The notes: a model not told the origin generated them from the sequence alone. A stretch of DNA of 64,000 bases from Gallionella sp. (GCA_022340615.1 JAJDNO010000077.1:1-64000), one strand, 5' to 3'; positions 18,165-27,955 are shown, counted from the stretch's first letter. Made by a program: numbers and translations.

Positions 18165-19055
18165 TCAGGCCGGTTTGGGGAGTCTGACCCGCGCGCCGAG
18201 CATCGCACCGATCGTGACCGCGCTCAGTCCAACCACCGTGTACAGGGAAAGCGGCTCGCCCAGGATGGGAACCGCGGCGACAGATGCCAGGCCGGGCACG
18301 AGGGCCATCAGCAGGGTCACGGTCTGGGCACCGAGACAGCGGACCGCAAAGGTGTACAGCAGCATTGCGACGAATACCACCAGTATGCCCTGATAGACTC
18401 CCTGAATTGCAATTTCGGCAACCGGAGCGTGGGCCATCGTGCTGGGCAGGAATAGCCACCAGACCGGCAGATACAGGACTGCGCTGCCCAGCGTGGTGGT
18501 GACCGCGACGGTCATAACCGGCACCGGGTAGCGCCGCAGCAGCAGCGTGAATATCGCCCAGATCGCCGATCCGCAAAAATACAGCAGGTCGCCTAACAAC
18601 TGCAGGCCGGTCATGCGTGCGCCATGGGAAAACGTGTCCGCTGCAGTGAACAGGATTCCGATGAACACCAGGATCAGCGCAATCCGCTGCGGCGGTGTCG
18701 GCCTTTGCCGCAGCCACAGCCACGCAATCACGGCGGTGCTGAATGGCAGCGAGCCGGGCAGCAGCACCGCGGCGTGTGCGGCAGGCGCCAACCTGAATGC
18801 TGCATATACGGTGATCGCATAACCGACACCGCCGAACAGCGAGAACAGCAGGGCCACTTTCAATGGCGGCAGAGTTACCCGCGGCAGGAAGAACAACGCG
18901 ATCACCGCGCCGACGCCGAAACGCAGTGCGGTCACGTCCCATCCGGTCAGCACGCCCTTGCCGCCGTAGCGGCTGACCAGTATGAACCCGGTCCAGATGC
19001 AAAGCGCAAGAAATGACGCGATCAGGCCGGAGCGGGTCGAATGGGTTTCGTTCAT
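18165..19055 (-). CDS. EamA/DMT-superfamily transporter
   Basis: A 296-residue inner-membrane protein with about ten hydrophobic helices arranged as two EamA repeats, the plan of drug/metabolite transporters. The second repeat ends in the family-typical sequence VPILGEPLSLYTVVGLSAVTIG. Such proteins export amino acids, metabolites or drugs; the substrate is not predictable. The gene ends close to the 17756 gene (convergent) and its start lies just beyond the end of rlmM on the same strand. Confidence 0.87.
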   Translation of the reverse strand: MNETHSTRSGLIASFLALCIWTGFILVSRYGGKGVLTGWDVTALRFGVGAVIALFFLPRVTLPPLKVALLFSLFGGVGYAITVYAAFRLAPAAHAAVLLPGSLPFSTAVIAWLWLRQRPTPPQRIALILVFIGILFTAADTFSHGARMTGLQLLGDLLYFCGSAIWAIFTLLLRRYPVPVMTVAVTTTLGSAVLYLPVWWLFLPSTMAHAPVAEIAIQGVYQGILVVFVAMLLYTFAVRCLGAQTVTLLMALVPGLASVAAVPILGEPLSLYTVVGLSAVTIGAMLGARVRLPKPA

Positions 19056-19087
19056 CAGGGTCGGATATGGAATATATTGGTCGCAGG

Positions 19088-20203
19088 CTAGTGCCTGGTG
19101 CGCGACAAGTATACCGTTACTTCCTCGCGGTCATGGTACAGATGCTTGGCCATCATGCGGTAGTTGATGCCTGCTTCGTCCAGCTGGTTGCGGATGCCGC
19201 CCAGCGCGCTGTCGAGCGCGGCAAGGCGCTGCTTCATCGGCAGCTTCAGGTTGAAGATCGCGTGTTTGCACCAGCCCGACACGAACCAGCTGCCGACCAG
19301 GTTTGCGACCCGGGAGGGTTTTTCCACCATGTCGCAGACCAGCCAGTCTGCCGCCTTGCGCGGCGCATATTTGAAGCCGTCCGCCTTCAGGTGCTGCACC
19401 AGCGGATGGGACTCCACGGCGCCCTTCAACGGGCCGTTGTCGACCGCAGTCACGCGGATGCCGCGTTTCACCAGTTGCCAGGTCCAGCCGCCCGGCGCCG
19501 CGCCGAGGTCGACCGCCTGCATGCCTTGCCGCAACAAGCGGGTCTGTTCGCCGCGGTCCATGAACACTTCGATCGCTTCGGCCAGTTTCATCGTGGAACG
19601 GCTCGGCGCCTCGGGAGGCATGGACTGGCGGACGATGCCCATGATCGCATTCGCGCTGTTGCCCGGATCGCTGCTGCCGATCAGCGCAGAATGCCGGTCA
19701 GGGAAGAAAACATGCAGGCGCACCGAATAGGGATCGTCGGTCAAGCGCCCCTGTTCGCGCAAAGCGGTCTCCAGCAGCGGCTGGAAACGCCGCGTAAACG
19801 CGGACAGCAGCTTGCCCTCGTTGGTATCCGGGACTTCCAGCCAAAGCGTGCCGAAGTTTCCCGGCAGTGCGGCGATCGCATCGAGTATCGGAGTCAGCCG
19901 GTCGCGCTCGGGCAGCTCGGCAATGATTGCATGCAAGCGGATCAACTGGCGTGCGAAGATCAGTTCGCGGTAATTCAGCAACTGATCGTTGAGCGTGACG
20001 ACTGCGTACGCGCTGTCGGCAACGGGTGCAAATTGCTCTGCGCCAACGATGGGTTTTTGCTGCTTCGCCTGGCGCAGCGCTTCCTGCGCACAATCCTGTT
20101 CGAAGCCGGCGCGGCAATACAAAAGCCAGCTCTGCTTGGGTGGTATTTTAGTTTCAGCATAACGCGGCCTTGCCGCATTAGCTTGCACTGAAACTCCATC
20201 CAT
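19088..20203 (-). CDS. rlmM: 23S rRNA (cytidine-2498-2'-O)-methyltransferase RlmM
   Basis: A 371-residue SAM-dependent methyltransferase acting on 23S rRNA C2498. An N-terminal THUMP-like region (YCRAGFEQDCAQEAL) is followed by the Rossmann domain with AVDLGAAPGGWTWQLVKRG near residue 230 and the downstream catalytic segment WLVCDMVEKPSRVA. The length is near the family norm; the N-terminus has about 20 extra residues before the conserved part, so the true start could be slightly later, but no other in-frame ATG exists there. Confidence 0.92.
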   Translation of the reverse strand: MDGVSVQANAARPRYAETKIPPKQSWLLYCRAGFEQDCAQEALRQAKQQKPIVGAEQFAPVADSAYAVVTLNDQLLNYRELIFARQLIRLHAIIAELPERDRLTPILDAIAALPGNFGTLWLEVPDTNEGKLLSAFTRRFQPLLETALREQGRLTDDPYSVRLHVFFPDRHSALIGSSDPGNSANAIMGIVRQSMPPEAPSRSTMKLAEAIEVFMDRGEQTRLLRQGMQAVDLGAAPGGWTWQLVKRGIRVTAVDNGPLKGAVESHPLVQHLKADGFKYAPRKAADWLVCDMVEKPSRVANLVGSWFVSGWCKHAIFNLKLPMKQRLAALDSALGGIRNQLDEAGINYRMMAKHLYHDREEVTVYLSRTRH

Positions 20204-20303
20204 TCTTTGTGTGTTGAGTCGTTTTCATTACGGCATTGTGGCACAGGTTGGGGGAGCATCTTTAAAGTGGTAATATCCGCGCCTTTCTTTTGACAGCGAA
20301 GCA

Positions 20304-20960
20304 ATGACTAAACGCTACGATTTGATCGTGTTCGACTGGGACGGCACGGTGATGGATTCGACCGCGGTGATCTCGGGTTCGATACAGGCCGCGTGCCGCG
20401 ACCTGGGGCTGAATGTACCCGACGACGAAACCGCGCGCCACGTGATCGGCCTCGGCCTGGACCAGGCGCTGCGCTATGCGGTGCCCGATATGCCGGACGC
20501 GATGCGCCCGGATCTGGTGGAACGCTATCGCCATCACTTCCTAGCACAGGACCAAAAGATTCCGCTGTTCGCGGGTGCGCGGGAAACCATAGCGGAGTTG
20601 CACGGTGCGGGTTACCAGCTTGGCGTCGCAACCGGAAAGAGTCGGGCAGGGCTGGACCGGGCGCTGCAAGCCACCGCGATGAAGGGCTATTTCCATGCCA
20701 CGCGAACCGCGGACCAGACTCTTTCCAAACCGAATCCGGCAATGCTGTTTGAACTGATGGACGAATTGGCGGTCAGTGCCGAGCGCACCCTGATGGTCGG
20801 CGATACCACCCACGATGTGCAAATGGCGCTGAATGCGGGGGTGGATGCGGTTGCGGTCGGGTACGGCGCGCATCCGCCGGAGCAGTTGCAGGAATTGAAC
20901 CCGGTTGCGCTGGTGGGGGATTTCGCGCAACTGAGGTCCTGGTTCAAGGCTAACGCTTAA
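20304..20960 (+). CDS. HAD-family phosphatase (phosphoglycolate-phosphatase-like)
   Basis: A 218-residue haloacid-dehalogenase hydrolase. Motif I is FDWDGTVMDS (catalytic aspartates), motif II the VATGKSRAGL region, and motif IV MVGDTTHDVQMA. The alpha-helical cap between motifs I and II places it in the Gph/YieH subgroup that hydrolyses phosphoglycolate or small sugar phosphates. It sits 21 bases upstream of sppA and is probably co-transcribed; in betaproteobacteria this gene commonly follows rluC and precedes sppA. Confidence 0.86.
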   Translation: MTKRYDLIVFDWDGTVMDSTAVISGSIQAACRDLGLNVPDDETARHVIGLGLDQALRYAVPDMPDAMRPDLVERYRHHFLAQDQKIPLFAGARETIAELHGAGYQLGVATGKSRAGLDRALQATAMKGYFHATRTADQTLSKPNPAMLFELMDELAVSAERTLMVGDTTHDVQMALNAGVDAVAVGYGAHPPEQLQELNPVALVGDFAQLRSWFKANA

Positions 20961-20981
20961 CAAATTCATAAAGGAATGACG

Positions 20982-21929
20982 ATGTCTGACCAAAACAGCA
21001 ACTGGGAACGCGAGGTACTGGAGAAGCTGGCGCTGTCCGCCTTGCAGGAGCAGCGCCGCGCGCGGCACTGGGGGATATTTTTCAAGACGATGACACTGGC
21101 ATTCATGTTCCTGCTGCTGTTCATTTTTCTCGGCTGGATCGGCAAGAGCGAGGTTGATCTGGTCAAGGGCAAGCACACCGCGCTGGTGGATTTGCAGGGC
21201 GTGATTTCTTCGAGCAGCGAGGCCAGTGCGGACAACATCATTTCCAGCCTGCAGGATGCTTTCAAGGACAAGAATACCCAGGGCGTGATCCTGCGCATCA
21301 ACAGCCCCGGCGGCAGTCCGGTGCAGGCAGGCGAAATCAATGACGAGATATACCGGCTGCGCGCGAAGTATCCGAAGATCCCGCTGTATGTGGTGGTCGA
21401 CGATATCTGCGCTTCCGGCGGCTATTACGTGGCTTCTGCTGCGGACAAGATCTATGTGGACAAGGCCAGCCTGATCGGCTCGATCGGCGTGCTGATGGAC
21501 GGTTTCGGTTTCACCGGAACGATGGCCAAGCTCGGCGTAGAGCGCCGCCTGATCACGGCCGGCGTGAACAAGGGTTTCCTCGATCCGTATTCACCGCTGA
21601 ATCCGAAGCAGAAGGCCTATGCGAAACAGATGGTCGAGGAAATCCACCAGCAGTTCATCGCGGTGGTCAGGAAGGGCCGCGGCAAGCGACTGAAGGAGAC
21701 GCCGGACACGTTCAGCGGTCTGGTCTGGAACGGCCAGCGCGGTGTGGAGATGGGGCTGGCAGACGGCTACGGCACGGTGGATTCGGTCGCGCGCAATGTG
21801 ATCAAGGCCAGCAATATCGTGGACTATACCGTCAAGGAAAATTTTGCCGACCGTCTGGCAAAACGCTTCGGCGTCGGGGTGATGAGCGCGCTCGGATTTT
21901 CGGCCCAGACCGGGCTGACCTTGCGCTAA
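20982..21929 (+). CDS. sppA: Signal peptide peptidase SppA (S49 family, short form)
   Basis: A 315-residue membrane-anchored serine protease that degrades released signal peptides. One transmembrane segment lies at about residues 28-48. The S49 core shows INSPGGSPVQAGEI and the nucleophile-serine segment DDICASGGYYVASAAD, followed by the Ser/Lys region SLIGSIGVLMDG. It is the single-domain form. The start is ATG 20982 rather than 20976: the AAGGA ribosome site abuts 20976 and is well spaced only for 20982. Its stop overlaps that of the converging YyaL-like gene. Confidence 0.93.
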   Translation: MSDQNSNWEREVLEKLALSALQEQRRARHWGIFFKTMTLAFMFLLLFIFLGWIGKSEVDLVKGKHTALVDLQGVISSSSEASADNIISSLQDAFKDKNTQGVILRINSPGGSPVQAGEINDEIYRLRAKYPKIPLYVVVDDICASGGYYVASAADKIYVDKASLIGSIGVLMDGFGFTGTMAKLGVERRLITAGVNKGFLDPYSPLNPKQKAYAKQMVEEIHQQFIAVVRKGRGKRLKETPDTFSGLVWNGQRGVEMGLADGYGTVDSVARNVIKASNIVDYTVKENFADRLAKRFGVGVMSALGFSAQTGLTLR

Positions 21930-23971
21930 GTCCGGCCGGGCGCCAGTTCCGCCAGCAGCTCGTCCGGGTCGCTGATCGGCGGCAGGCATTGCGTGCCGTG
22001 GCACAGCCAGGCAGCAGTTTGTGCGCTGTATGGTTTGTCCAGCGCGTCGGGAAGACCGGCCAGGTCATCCGCCAATGCAATCGTGATCAATTCGGGCTGA
22101 TAACGATTCCGCAACAATTTTCGCCAGGCATCGGTCTCGCCGGCTGGTCCGCGCAACACCAGCAATGAAGGCGGATGCAGATGTTCCGCGAGCGCGGTGC
22201 ACAGGCTGCAGTGGTAGCCGGCATCCTGCAGCAGTGCCGGGAAAAACAGCTTCAGGCAGCGTTCTGCGGCTTCCGCATATTCCAATTTTCCGGTCAGCAG
22301 GGACAGGCGCAGCAATGCCTGCGCCGCTATGCCGTTTCCGGAAGGCGTTGCATTGTCCGTACCGATCTTGTTGCGCTGGATCAGCACCTCGTGGTCATGG
22401 CTGGTGAAGAAGAATCCGCCATCCTGTTTGTCCTCGAAGCGTTCCAGCAGCGCGTCGGCCAGCTGCAAAGCAAATGCCATGTCGGTACTGCGGTATTCGC
22501 CCTGCAGCAATTCCAGCACCGCGTTCAGCAGGAATGCATGATCGTCCAGGTAGGCGTTCAGGTGCGCCTTGCCGTCCCTGCAGGTTGCCAGCAATTTGCC
22601 GTCGCACCAAAGCGTGGCGCGCACGAAATCGATCGCCCGCTGCGCAGAATGCAGCCAGTCGGTGCGGCCGAACACCCTTGCCGCGCGCGCCATGCCGGCG
22701 ATCATCAGTCCGTTCCAGGCTGCGAGGATTTTTTCGTCGCGCCCCGGGCGGATGCGCTGCGCGCGAGCGACAAACAATTTCTGCCGCGCACTGGTCAGCA
22801 GAGCTGTTGCCTGTTCGGCAGGAATATTCAGCGATGCGGCGATTTGTTCCGGCGATGCGCTGACGCGCAAATTCCATGCATGATTTTCGAAGTTCGGCGC
22901 GCCATCCAGGCCGTAATAGCGCTCGACGACCGCGTATTCCTCTTCACTCAGCAGCACGCGAATCTCGTCGCGCTGCCACACGTAGAACTTGCCTTCCTCG
23001 TGTTCCGAGTCGGCATCCAGCGAGGAGTAATAACCTCCGTCCGGGGATTGCATCTCGCGCATCACCCAGGCGGCGGTCTGTTCGACCACGTTCGCGAACA
23101 GCGGCTCGCCGCTGCCCTGCCAGGCGTCGCAGTACAGGCCCAGCAACAGGCCGTTGTCGTACAGCATCTTCTCGAAATGCGGGATGTCCCAGCGTTCGTC
23201 GACGCTGTAGCGGCAGAATCCGCCGCCGAGCTGGTCGTACAGACCCCCGTGCGCCATCTGTTGCAGCGTGAAGTGCACGACGTGGCGCGCCTGCTCGTCG
23301 CCGGCCACTTGGCTGCGGCGCAGCAGCAGATCGAGTTCCGCAGGATGCAGGAATTTCGGCGCGCCGCCGAGGCCGCCATTCACGCTGTCGAAATGTGCGA
23401 TGTTTTGCTGCGCCGCCAATGCCAGCGGTGCATCGTCCAGCACCGCTGCTTCCAGGTCCGCCCGGGGCACGGTGCGGGCCAGCGCATCGACCAGGTGCTT
23501 GCCCTGTTCTTCCAGTTCCGCGTGGTTCTGCGCATACACCTGTGCGACGCGCCTGAGCAGGTCGGGAAAGGCGGGCAGGCTATAGCGCGCCTGCTTCGGG
23601 AAATAGGTGCCGCCATAGAACGGCGTGCCGTCCGGGCTGAGGAACATCGTCAGCGGCCAGCCGCCGTTGCGCCGGGTCAGCAGGTGATGCGCCGTCTGGT
23701 AGATCTGGTCCAGGTCGGGACGTTCCTCGCGGTCGACTTTTATATTGATGAAATGTTCGTTCATCACCGCGGCGACCTCCGCGTCCTCGAACGATTCATG
23801 CGCCATTACGTGGCACCAGTGGCAGGCCGAATAGCCGATCGACAGCAGGATCGGCTTGTCCAGATCGCGCGCGAGCTTCAGCGTGTCCGGATTCCATGCG
23901 TGCCAGTCCACCGGGTTGTCCGCATGCTGCTGCAGGTAGGGGCTGGTTTCATTTGCGAGACGATTTGTCAT
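21926..23971 (-). CDS. YyaL/spermatogenesis-associated-20-like thioredoxin-domain protein
   Basis: A 681-residue protein (DUF255 plus an alpha/alpha-barrel). The N-terminal thioredoxin-like domain contains SIGYSACHWCHVM near residue 50, the family's CxxC-type motif, and FINIKVDREERPDLDQIYQ. The remainder looks like the six-hairpin glycosidase/epimerase fold (GGFCRYSVDERWDIPHFEKM). The function is not established; the family is widespread and often annotated as a highly conserved protein containing a thioredoxin domain. The start is 4 bases beyond the end of tesA on the same strand, so tesA and this gene form an operon. Confidence 0.9.
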   Translation of the reverse strand: MTNRLANETSPYLQQHADNPVDWHAWNPDTLKLARDLDKPILLSIGYSACHWCHVMAHESFEDAEVAAVMNEHFINIKVDREERPDLDQIYQTAHHLLTRRNGGWPLTMFLSPDGTPFYGGTYFPKQARYSLPAFPDLLRRVAQVYAQNHAELEEQGKHLVDALARTVPRADLEAAVLDDAPLALAAQQNIAHFDSVNGGLGGAPKFLHPAELDLLLRRSQVAGDEQARHVVHFTLQQMAHGGLYDQLGGGFCRYSVDERWDIPHFEKMLYDNGLLLGLYCDAWQGSGEPLFANVVEQTAAWVMREMQSPDGGYYSSLDADSEHEEGKFYVWQRDEIRVLLSEEEYAVVERYYGLDGAPNFENHAWNLRVSASPEQIAASLNIPAEQATALLTSARQKLFVARAQRIRPGRDEKILAAWNGLMIAGMARAARVFGRTDWLHSAQRAIDFVRATLWCDGKLLATCRDGKAHLNAYLDDHAFLLNAVLELLQGEYRSTDMAFALQLADALLERFEDKQDGGFFFTSHDHEVLIQRNKIGTDNATPSGNGIAAQALLRLSLLTGKLEYAEAAERCLKLFFPALLQDAGYHCSLCTALAEHLHPPSLLVLRGPAGETDAWRKLLRNRYQPELITIALADDLAGLPDALDKPYSAQTAAWLCHGTQCLPPISDPDELLAELAPGRT

Positions 23972-23975
23972 GCTG

Positions 23976-24587
23976 TCAGTGGAGGAGAGGTTTTAATTCC
24001 CGCATCACGTTGTTCAGTATGTGCGGCTGCGCGGCGGCGATCGGGTGCAGGTTGTCGGCCTGGAACTGGTTCGCTGCGACGCCTTCCAGCAGGAACGGCA
24101 GCAGCCGGATGCGGTATTTCTTCGCGAGCCGCGGATAGACGTTCGCGAATTGCGTGATGTATTGCTCGCCGTAATTCGGCGGCAGCTTCATGCCGAGCAG
24201 CAGCACGCGTGCACCGGTGCTGCGGGATTTTCCGATGATGTAGGCGAGGTTTTTTTCCATATCGCCAATCGATGTGCCGCGCAGACCGTCGTTCGCGCCG
24301 AGCTCCACGATCACGATCTTCGGGCGGAACTGATGCAGCGCGCCGGTGATGCGCTGCCGCCCGCCGCTGGTGGTCTCGCCGCTGATGCTGGCATTCACGA
24401 CATGATATTCCGGCCGGGATTGTTTCAATTCAATTTGCAACAAATGGACCCAACTTTTGTCTAGGGCCAGGCCATATCCGGCTGATAGACTGTCGCCGAA
24501 TACCAGTATGTTTTTCGCGGCAAGCGCGCTGAGCGGCAAAAACAGTGCAAAGACCAATAAAATAATTCTTGAGGAAAGAAACTTCAT
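23976..24587 (-). CDS. tesA: Arylesterase/acyl-CoA thioesterase I/lysophospholipase L1
   Basis: A 203-residue SGNH-hydrolase of the TesA family, exported to the periplasm by the signal peptide ending in LPLSALAA. Block I VFGDSLSAGYGL holds the nucleophile serine, block III is GANDG, and block V DNLHP gives the Asp-His pair. TesA hydrolyses acyl thioesters and lysophospholipids. The ATG at 24587 is chosen because the signal peptide begins there; the longer ORF-track start has no support. This start codon overlaps the start codon of the divergent ABC ATPase (shared CATG). E. coli has the same tesA / ybbA-ybbP divergence. Confidence 0.9.
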   Translation of the reverse strand: MKFLSSRIILLVFALFLPLSALAAKNILVFGDSLSAGYGLALDKSWVHLLQIELKQSRPEYHVVNASISGETTSGGRQRITGALHQFRPKIVIVELGANDGLRGTSIGDMEKNLAYIIGKSRSTGARVLLLGMKLPPNYGEQYITQFANVYPRLAKKYRIRLLPFLLEGVAANQFQADNLHPIAAAQPHILNNVMRELKPLLH

Positions 24588-25254
24588 GGGTGTGATTGTG
24601 CGGGCAGTTGATCTGACTAAGCAAGTTTTAAGCGGCGACCAGCCCTTGACCATACTGCACGAGGCAAGTTTCGCGGTCGAAGCCGGCGACAGCCTGGCGA
24701 TCCTCGGCGCATCCGGCTCCGGCAAGACCACGCTGCTCGGATTGCTGGCCGGACTGGACTCGCCCAGCAGCGGCACGGTGTATCTCGACGGCACCGACAT
24801 CTTCTCTTTCGACGAAGACAGCCGCGCGAAATTGCGCGGAAGGCTGGCGGGCTTCGTGTTCCAGTCTTTCCAGCTGCTGCCCGCATTGACCGCTCTGGAA
24901 AACGTGATGCTGCCGCTGGAACTGCACGGTGTGCCGGATGCGCGCGAACGCGCCACCGAAGCGCTGCGGCAAGTCGGGTTGGCGCAGCGCGCGCATCATG
25001 TGCCCAAGCATCTTTCCGGCGGCGAACAGCAGCGCGTTGCGATCGCGCGCGCATTCGTGGCCCGGCCGAAAATACTGTTCGCCGACGAACCGACCGGCAA
25101 CCTGGATGCCGCAACCGGCAGCCAGATCATCGAACTGATGCTGGAGCTGAACCGCGCACAGGGCACCACGCTGATCCTGGTCACCCACGACGAGGCGCTC
25201 GCGCGGCGCTGCAAGCGGCAGCTGCATCTGGCGGATGGGCGGGTGGCATCATGA
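24586..25254 (+). CDS. ybbA: ABC transporter ATP-binding protein (YbbA-like)
   Basis: A 222-residue LolD/MacB-type ATPase. Walker A is GASGSGKTT, the signature is LSGGEQQR, and Walker B is KILFADEPTGNLD; the Q-loop FVFQSFQLLP and the H-loop THDE are intact. It pairs with the FtsX-like permease that follows. The start ATG 24586 has GAGGAAAG 7 bases upstream, inside tesA. The complex belongs to the YbbA-YbbP type, thought to act on envelope lipids or lipoproteins. Confidence 0.9.
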   Translation: MGVIVRAVDLTKQVLSGDQPLTILHEASFAVEAGDSLAILGASGSGKTTLLGLLAGLDSPSSGTVYLDGTDIFSFDEDSRAKLRGRLAGFVFQSFQLLPALTALENVMLPLELHGVPDARERATEALRQVGLAQRAHHVPKHLSGGEQQRVAIARAFVARPKILFADEPTGNLDAATGSQIIELMLELNRAQGTTLILVTHDEALARRCKRQLHLADGRVAS

Positions 25255-25270
25255 TCCTGCCGAATTGCAT

Positions 25271-27730
25271 ATGAATCTGCTTCTCTCACTGAAACTGCTG
25301 CGCCGCGACTGGCGCGCCGGCGAGTGGCGCGTGCTGCTGATCGCGCTGGTGCTGGCCGTGGCCAGCATCGCCACGGTCGGACTGTTCGCGGACCGCGTGC
25401 GGCTTGCGCTGCAACAGGAGGCGACCAGCCTGATCGGCGCGGACCTGCGCATCTCTTCGACACGGCCATTGCCGAAAGCGTATCGCGCTGCTGCGCTGCA
25501 GCGCGGGCTGCGCGCGATCGAGTCGGATGCTTTTCCCAGCATGGTGACGGGCAAGAAAGAGAATCTGCTGGCGGACATCATGTCGGTGGAACAGGGGTAT
25601 CCCTTGCGCGGCAAGATCATCATCGATGATGGCACGCAGCATGTCATCCGGAACGAAAACAGCGCCATCCCCGCGCGCGGCACGTTGTGGGCGGATGAGC
25701 GCCTGATGCAGCGGCTGGGATTGAAACTGGGCGACGAGATCGGCATCGGCAAGCTGCATTTGAAGGTGGCGGCGCGGGTGGTGCGTTTCGTTGATCAGTC
25801 GGTCGGCTTTGCCAGTTTCGCGCCGCGCGTGATCCTGAATGCGGAAGATTTGCCCGCCAGCGGATTGATACAGGAAGGCAGCCGTATCGGTTACCGTTTG
25901 ATGGTGGCAGGCAATGCGAAGCAAATTGCCAGTCTGCGCAGCTGGCTGAAAACCCGGCTCACGCTGGGGCAGAAGATGGAGGATGTGCGCGATGCGCGTC
26001 CGGAAATACGCAGCGCGCTGGACCGCGCCGGACATTTTCTCGGGCTGGCCGCGCTGACCGCGGTGGTGCTGGCCGGTGTCGCGCTCGCGCTGGCCGCGCG
26101 GCACTTCATTTCGCGCCACCTGGACAGCTGCGCGATGATGCGCTGCCTCGGCGCGAACCAGGCGCAGGTGCTGCGCATTTTCCTTTACCAGTTCCTGCTG
26201 GTCGGTTTCTGTGCCGTGCTGTTCGGCGAGTTGCTAGGCTATCTGTCGCAGGCGATGCTGGTGAATTCCATTCCGTCGATGCGGGAAGCCGCATTGCCGC
26301 AGCCCGGCTGGACGCCGGTGTGGCAGGCCGCCACCAGCGGCTTCGGGCTGTTGCTGGGTTTCGCGTTCCTGCCGCTGTGGCAGCTGAAAAGCATTTCTCC
26401 GCTGCGCGTGATCCGCCGCGAACTGGGCGTGCCGCAAACCGGCACCGGCCTGCTGTATCTGTCCGGCGGAACCGTGCTGTGCGGACTGTTCCTGTGGCAG
26501 GCCGGGTCGCTCAAGCTCGGGCTGACGGTATTGGCCGGATTGATCGCGGGCCTGCTTTTGTTCGGTTTGCTGGCCTGGCTGATCCTGCGAGCGCTGGCCC
26601 GTCTGGGCAACCATGCGTTTTCCAATCTGGCGCGGCATGCGCGCAGCAATGCGGTGCAGATCGTCGCGCTGAGCCTGGGCGGCATGGCGCTGCTGCTGCT
26701 CACTTTCGTGCGCGCCGATCTGCTGGACAGCTGGCGGCAGCAATTGCCGCCGGATGCGCCGAACCGCTTCATCGTGAACATACAGCCGGACCAGCGCGCG
26801 GCGGTGCTGGATTTTTTCGCCGAGCGGGGACTGCCGCGTCCCGGATTGTTTCCGATGGTGCGCGGCCGGCTGGTCGCGATCAACAATCGCGAGATCAGCG
26901 GAGACGATTATTCCGAGCCGCGCGCACGCGCGCTGGTCGAGCGCGAGACCAACCTTTCCTGGCTGGATCATGTGCCTGACGGCAACAAGCTGGTGCAGGG
27001 CAGCTGGTTCAAGCCCGGTGCAACAGCCGAACTGTCGATGGAGGAGGGTATCGCCAAAACGCTTGGCATCCATCTGGGCGACACGCTGACCTACAGCGTG
27101 GCGGGCAACCGATTTACCGCGAAAGTGGCCAGCCTGCGCAAGGTTGAATGGGATTCGATGCAGGTGAATTTCTTCGTGATCGCCGCGCCCGGGATGCTGG
27201 ACGGTTTCCCGGCCAGCTACATCACCAGTTTCTATCTGCCGCCGCAGCATGCGCAGGCAATGAACGGGCTGGTCAGGGCCTTTCCCAACCTGCTGCTGAT
27301 CGATGTCGGTGCGATGATCGCGCAGGTGCGGCACATCATGGACCAGATCGCGCAAACGATGAGCGCGGTGTTCGTGTTCACGCTGCTGAGCGGGCTTGCG
27401 GTGCTGTATGCCGCATTGCTCGCGACCCAGGATGAGCGCATCCATGAGGCCGCGATCCTGCGCACACTGGGCGCTGACAGCCTTTACCTGAGGCGGCTGC
27501 ATCTCAGCGAGTTTGCCGTGCTGGGATTGTTGAGCGGACTGTTCGCGGCACTGGGCGCGGTGCTGCTGGGCTGGGTGCTGGCAAGTCGCGTGCTGGATAT
27601 CCCGTACCATACCGGGATCGCGATCTGGCTGGCCGGCGGGCTCGGCGGGCTGGGCGTGGTGACGGTGGCGGGATGGCTGGGAACGCGGCGGCTGACCAGG
27701 CTGCCGCCGCTGGCGATTCTTCGCGCATAG
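25271..27730 (+). CDS. ybbP: FtsX-like ABC permease (YbbP-like)
   Basis: An 819-residue membrane permease with an N-terminal transmembrane helix, a large periplasmic MacB-type domain, two FtsX permease modules (around residues 250-450 and 690-815) and a second periplasmic domain between them. This ten-helix, duplicated plan is that of YbbP. It works with the preceding ATPase. I choose ATG 25271 because the hydrophobic N-terminus begins right after it; the ORF track starts 12 codons earlier inside the ATPase gene. The following small lipoprotein gene begins 18 bases after the stop. Confidence 0.9.
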   Translation: MNLLLSLKLLRRDWRAGEWRVLLIALVLAVASIATVGLFADRVRLALQQEATSLIGADLRISSTRPLPKAYRAAALQRGLRAIESDAFPSMVTGKKENLLADIMSVEQGYPLRGKIIIDDGTQHVIRNENSAIPARGTLWADERLMQRLGLKLGDEIGIGKLHLKVAARVVRFVDQSVGFASFAPRVILNAEDLPASGLIQEGSRIGYRLMVAGNAKQIASLRSWLKTRLTLGQKMEDVRDARPEIRSALDRAGHFLGLAALTAVVLAGVALALAARHFISRHLDSCAMMRCLGANQAQVLRIFLYQFLLVGFCAVLFGELLGYLSQAMLVNSIPSMREAALPQPGWTPVWQAATSGFGLLLGFAFLPLWQLKSISPLRVIRRELGVPQTGTGLLYLSGGTVLCGLFLWQAGSLKLGLTVLAGLIAGLLLFGLLAWLILRALARLGNHAFSNLARHARSNAVQIVALSLGGMALLLLTFVRADLLDSWRQQLPPDAPNRFIVNIQPDQRAAVLDFFAERGLPRPGLFPMVRGRLVAINNREISGDDYSEPRARALVERETNLSWLDHVPDGNKLVQGSWFKPGATAELSMEEGIAKTLGIHLGDTLTYSVAGNRFTAKVASLRKVEWDSMQVNFFVIAAPGMLDGFPASYITSFYLPPQHAQAMNGLVRAFPNLLLIDVGAMIAQVRHIMDQIAQTMSAVFVFTLLSGLAVLYAALLATQDERIHEAAILRTLGADSLYLRRLHLSEFAVLGLLSGLFAALGAVLLGWVLASRVLDIPYHTGIAIWLAGGLGGLGVVTVAGWLGTRRLTRLPPLAILRA

Positions 27731-27748
27731 ATTGTTGAGGTGAAAATC

Positions 27749-27955
27749 ATGGGATATCTGTTCGGATTGCTGTTTATGGCAACGATCCCGGTCCTGTCGG
27801 GATGCAGCAGCGAAGCGGTGAAGCGGGCCGCCTATGAAACGATGCAGAATGCCCGCGAGCAGGAATGCCTGAAGAACCCGGCCATGGACTGCGGCAAGCG
27901 CGGCAACTACGAGGATTACCAGCGCCAGCGCAAGGAACTGGAGCAATCCAGGTGA
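27749..27955 (+). CDS. Small putative lipoprotein
   Basis: A 68-residue protein with a hydrophobic signal and lipobox VLSGC, then a charged helical mature part rich in Lys/Glu/Gln (two Cys: ECLKNPAMDCG). A GAGG ribosome site precedes ATG 27749; the ORF track's GTG at 27740 overlaps that site. Its location 18 bases behind ybbP suggests co-transcription. I do not know the family. Confidence 0.7.
   Translation: MGYLFGLLFMATIPVLSGCSSEAVKRAAYETMQNAREQECLKNPAMDCGKRGNYEDYQRQRKELEQSR

Noticed and set aside
22175-24157. 660-residue plus-strand ORF opposite the YyaL-like gene
   Set aside because: Antisense shadow; the minus-strand protein has clear family motifs.
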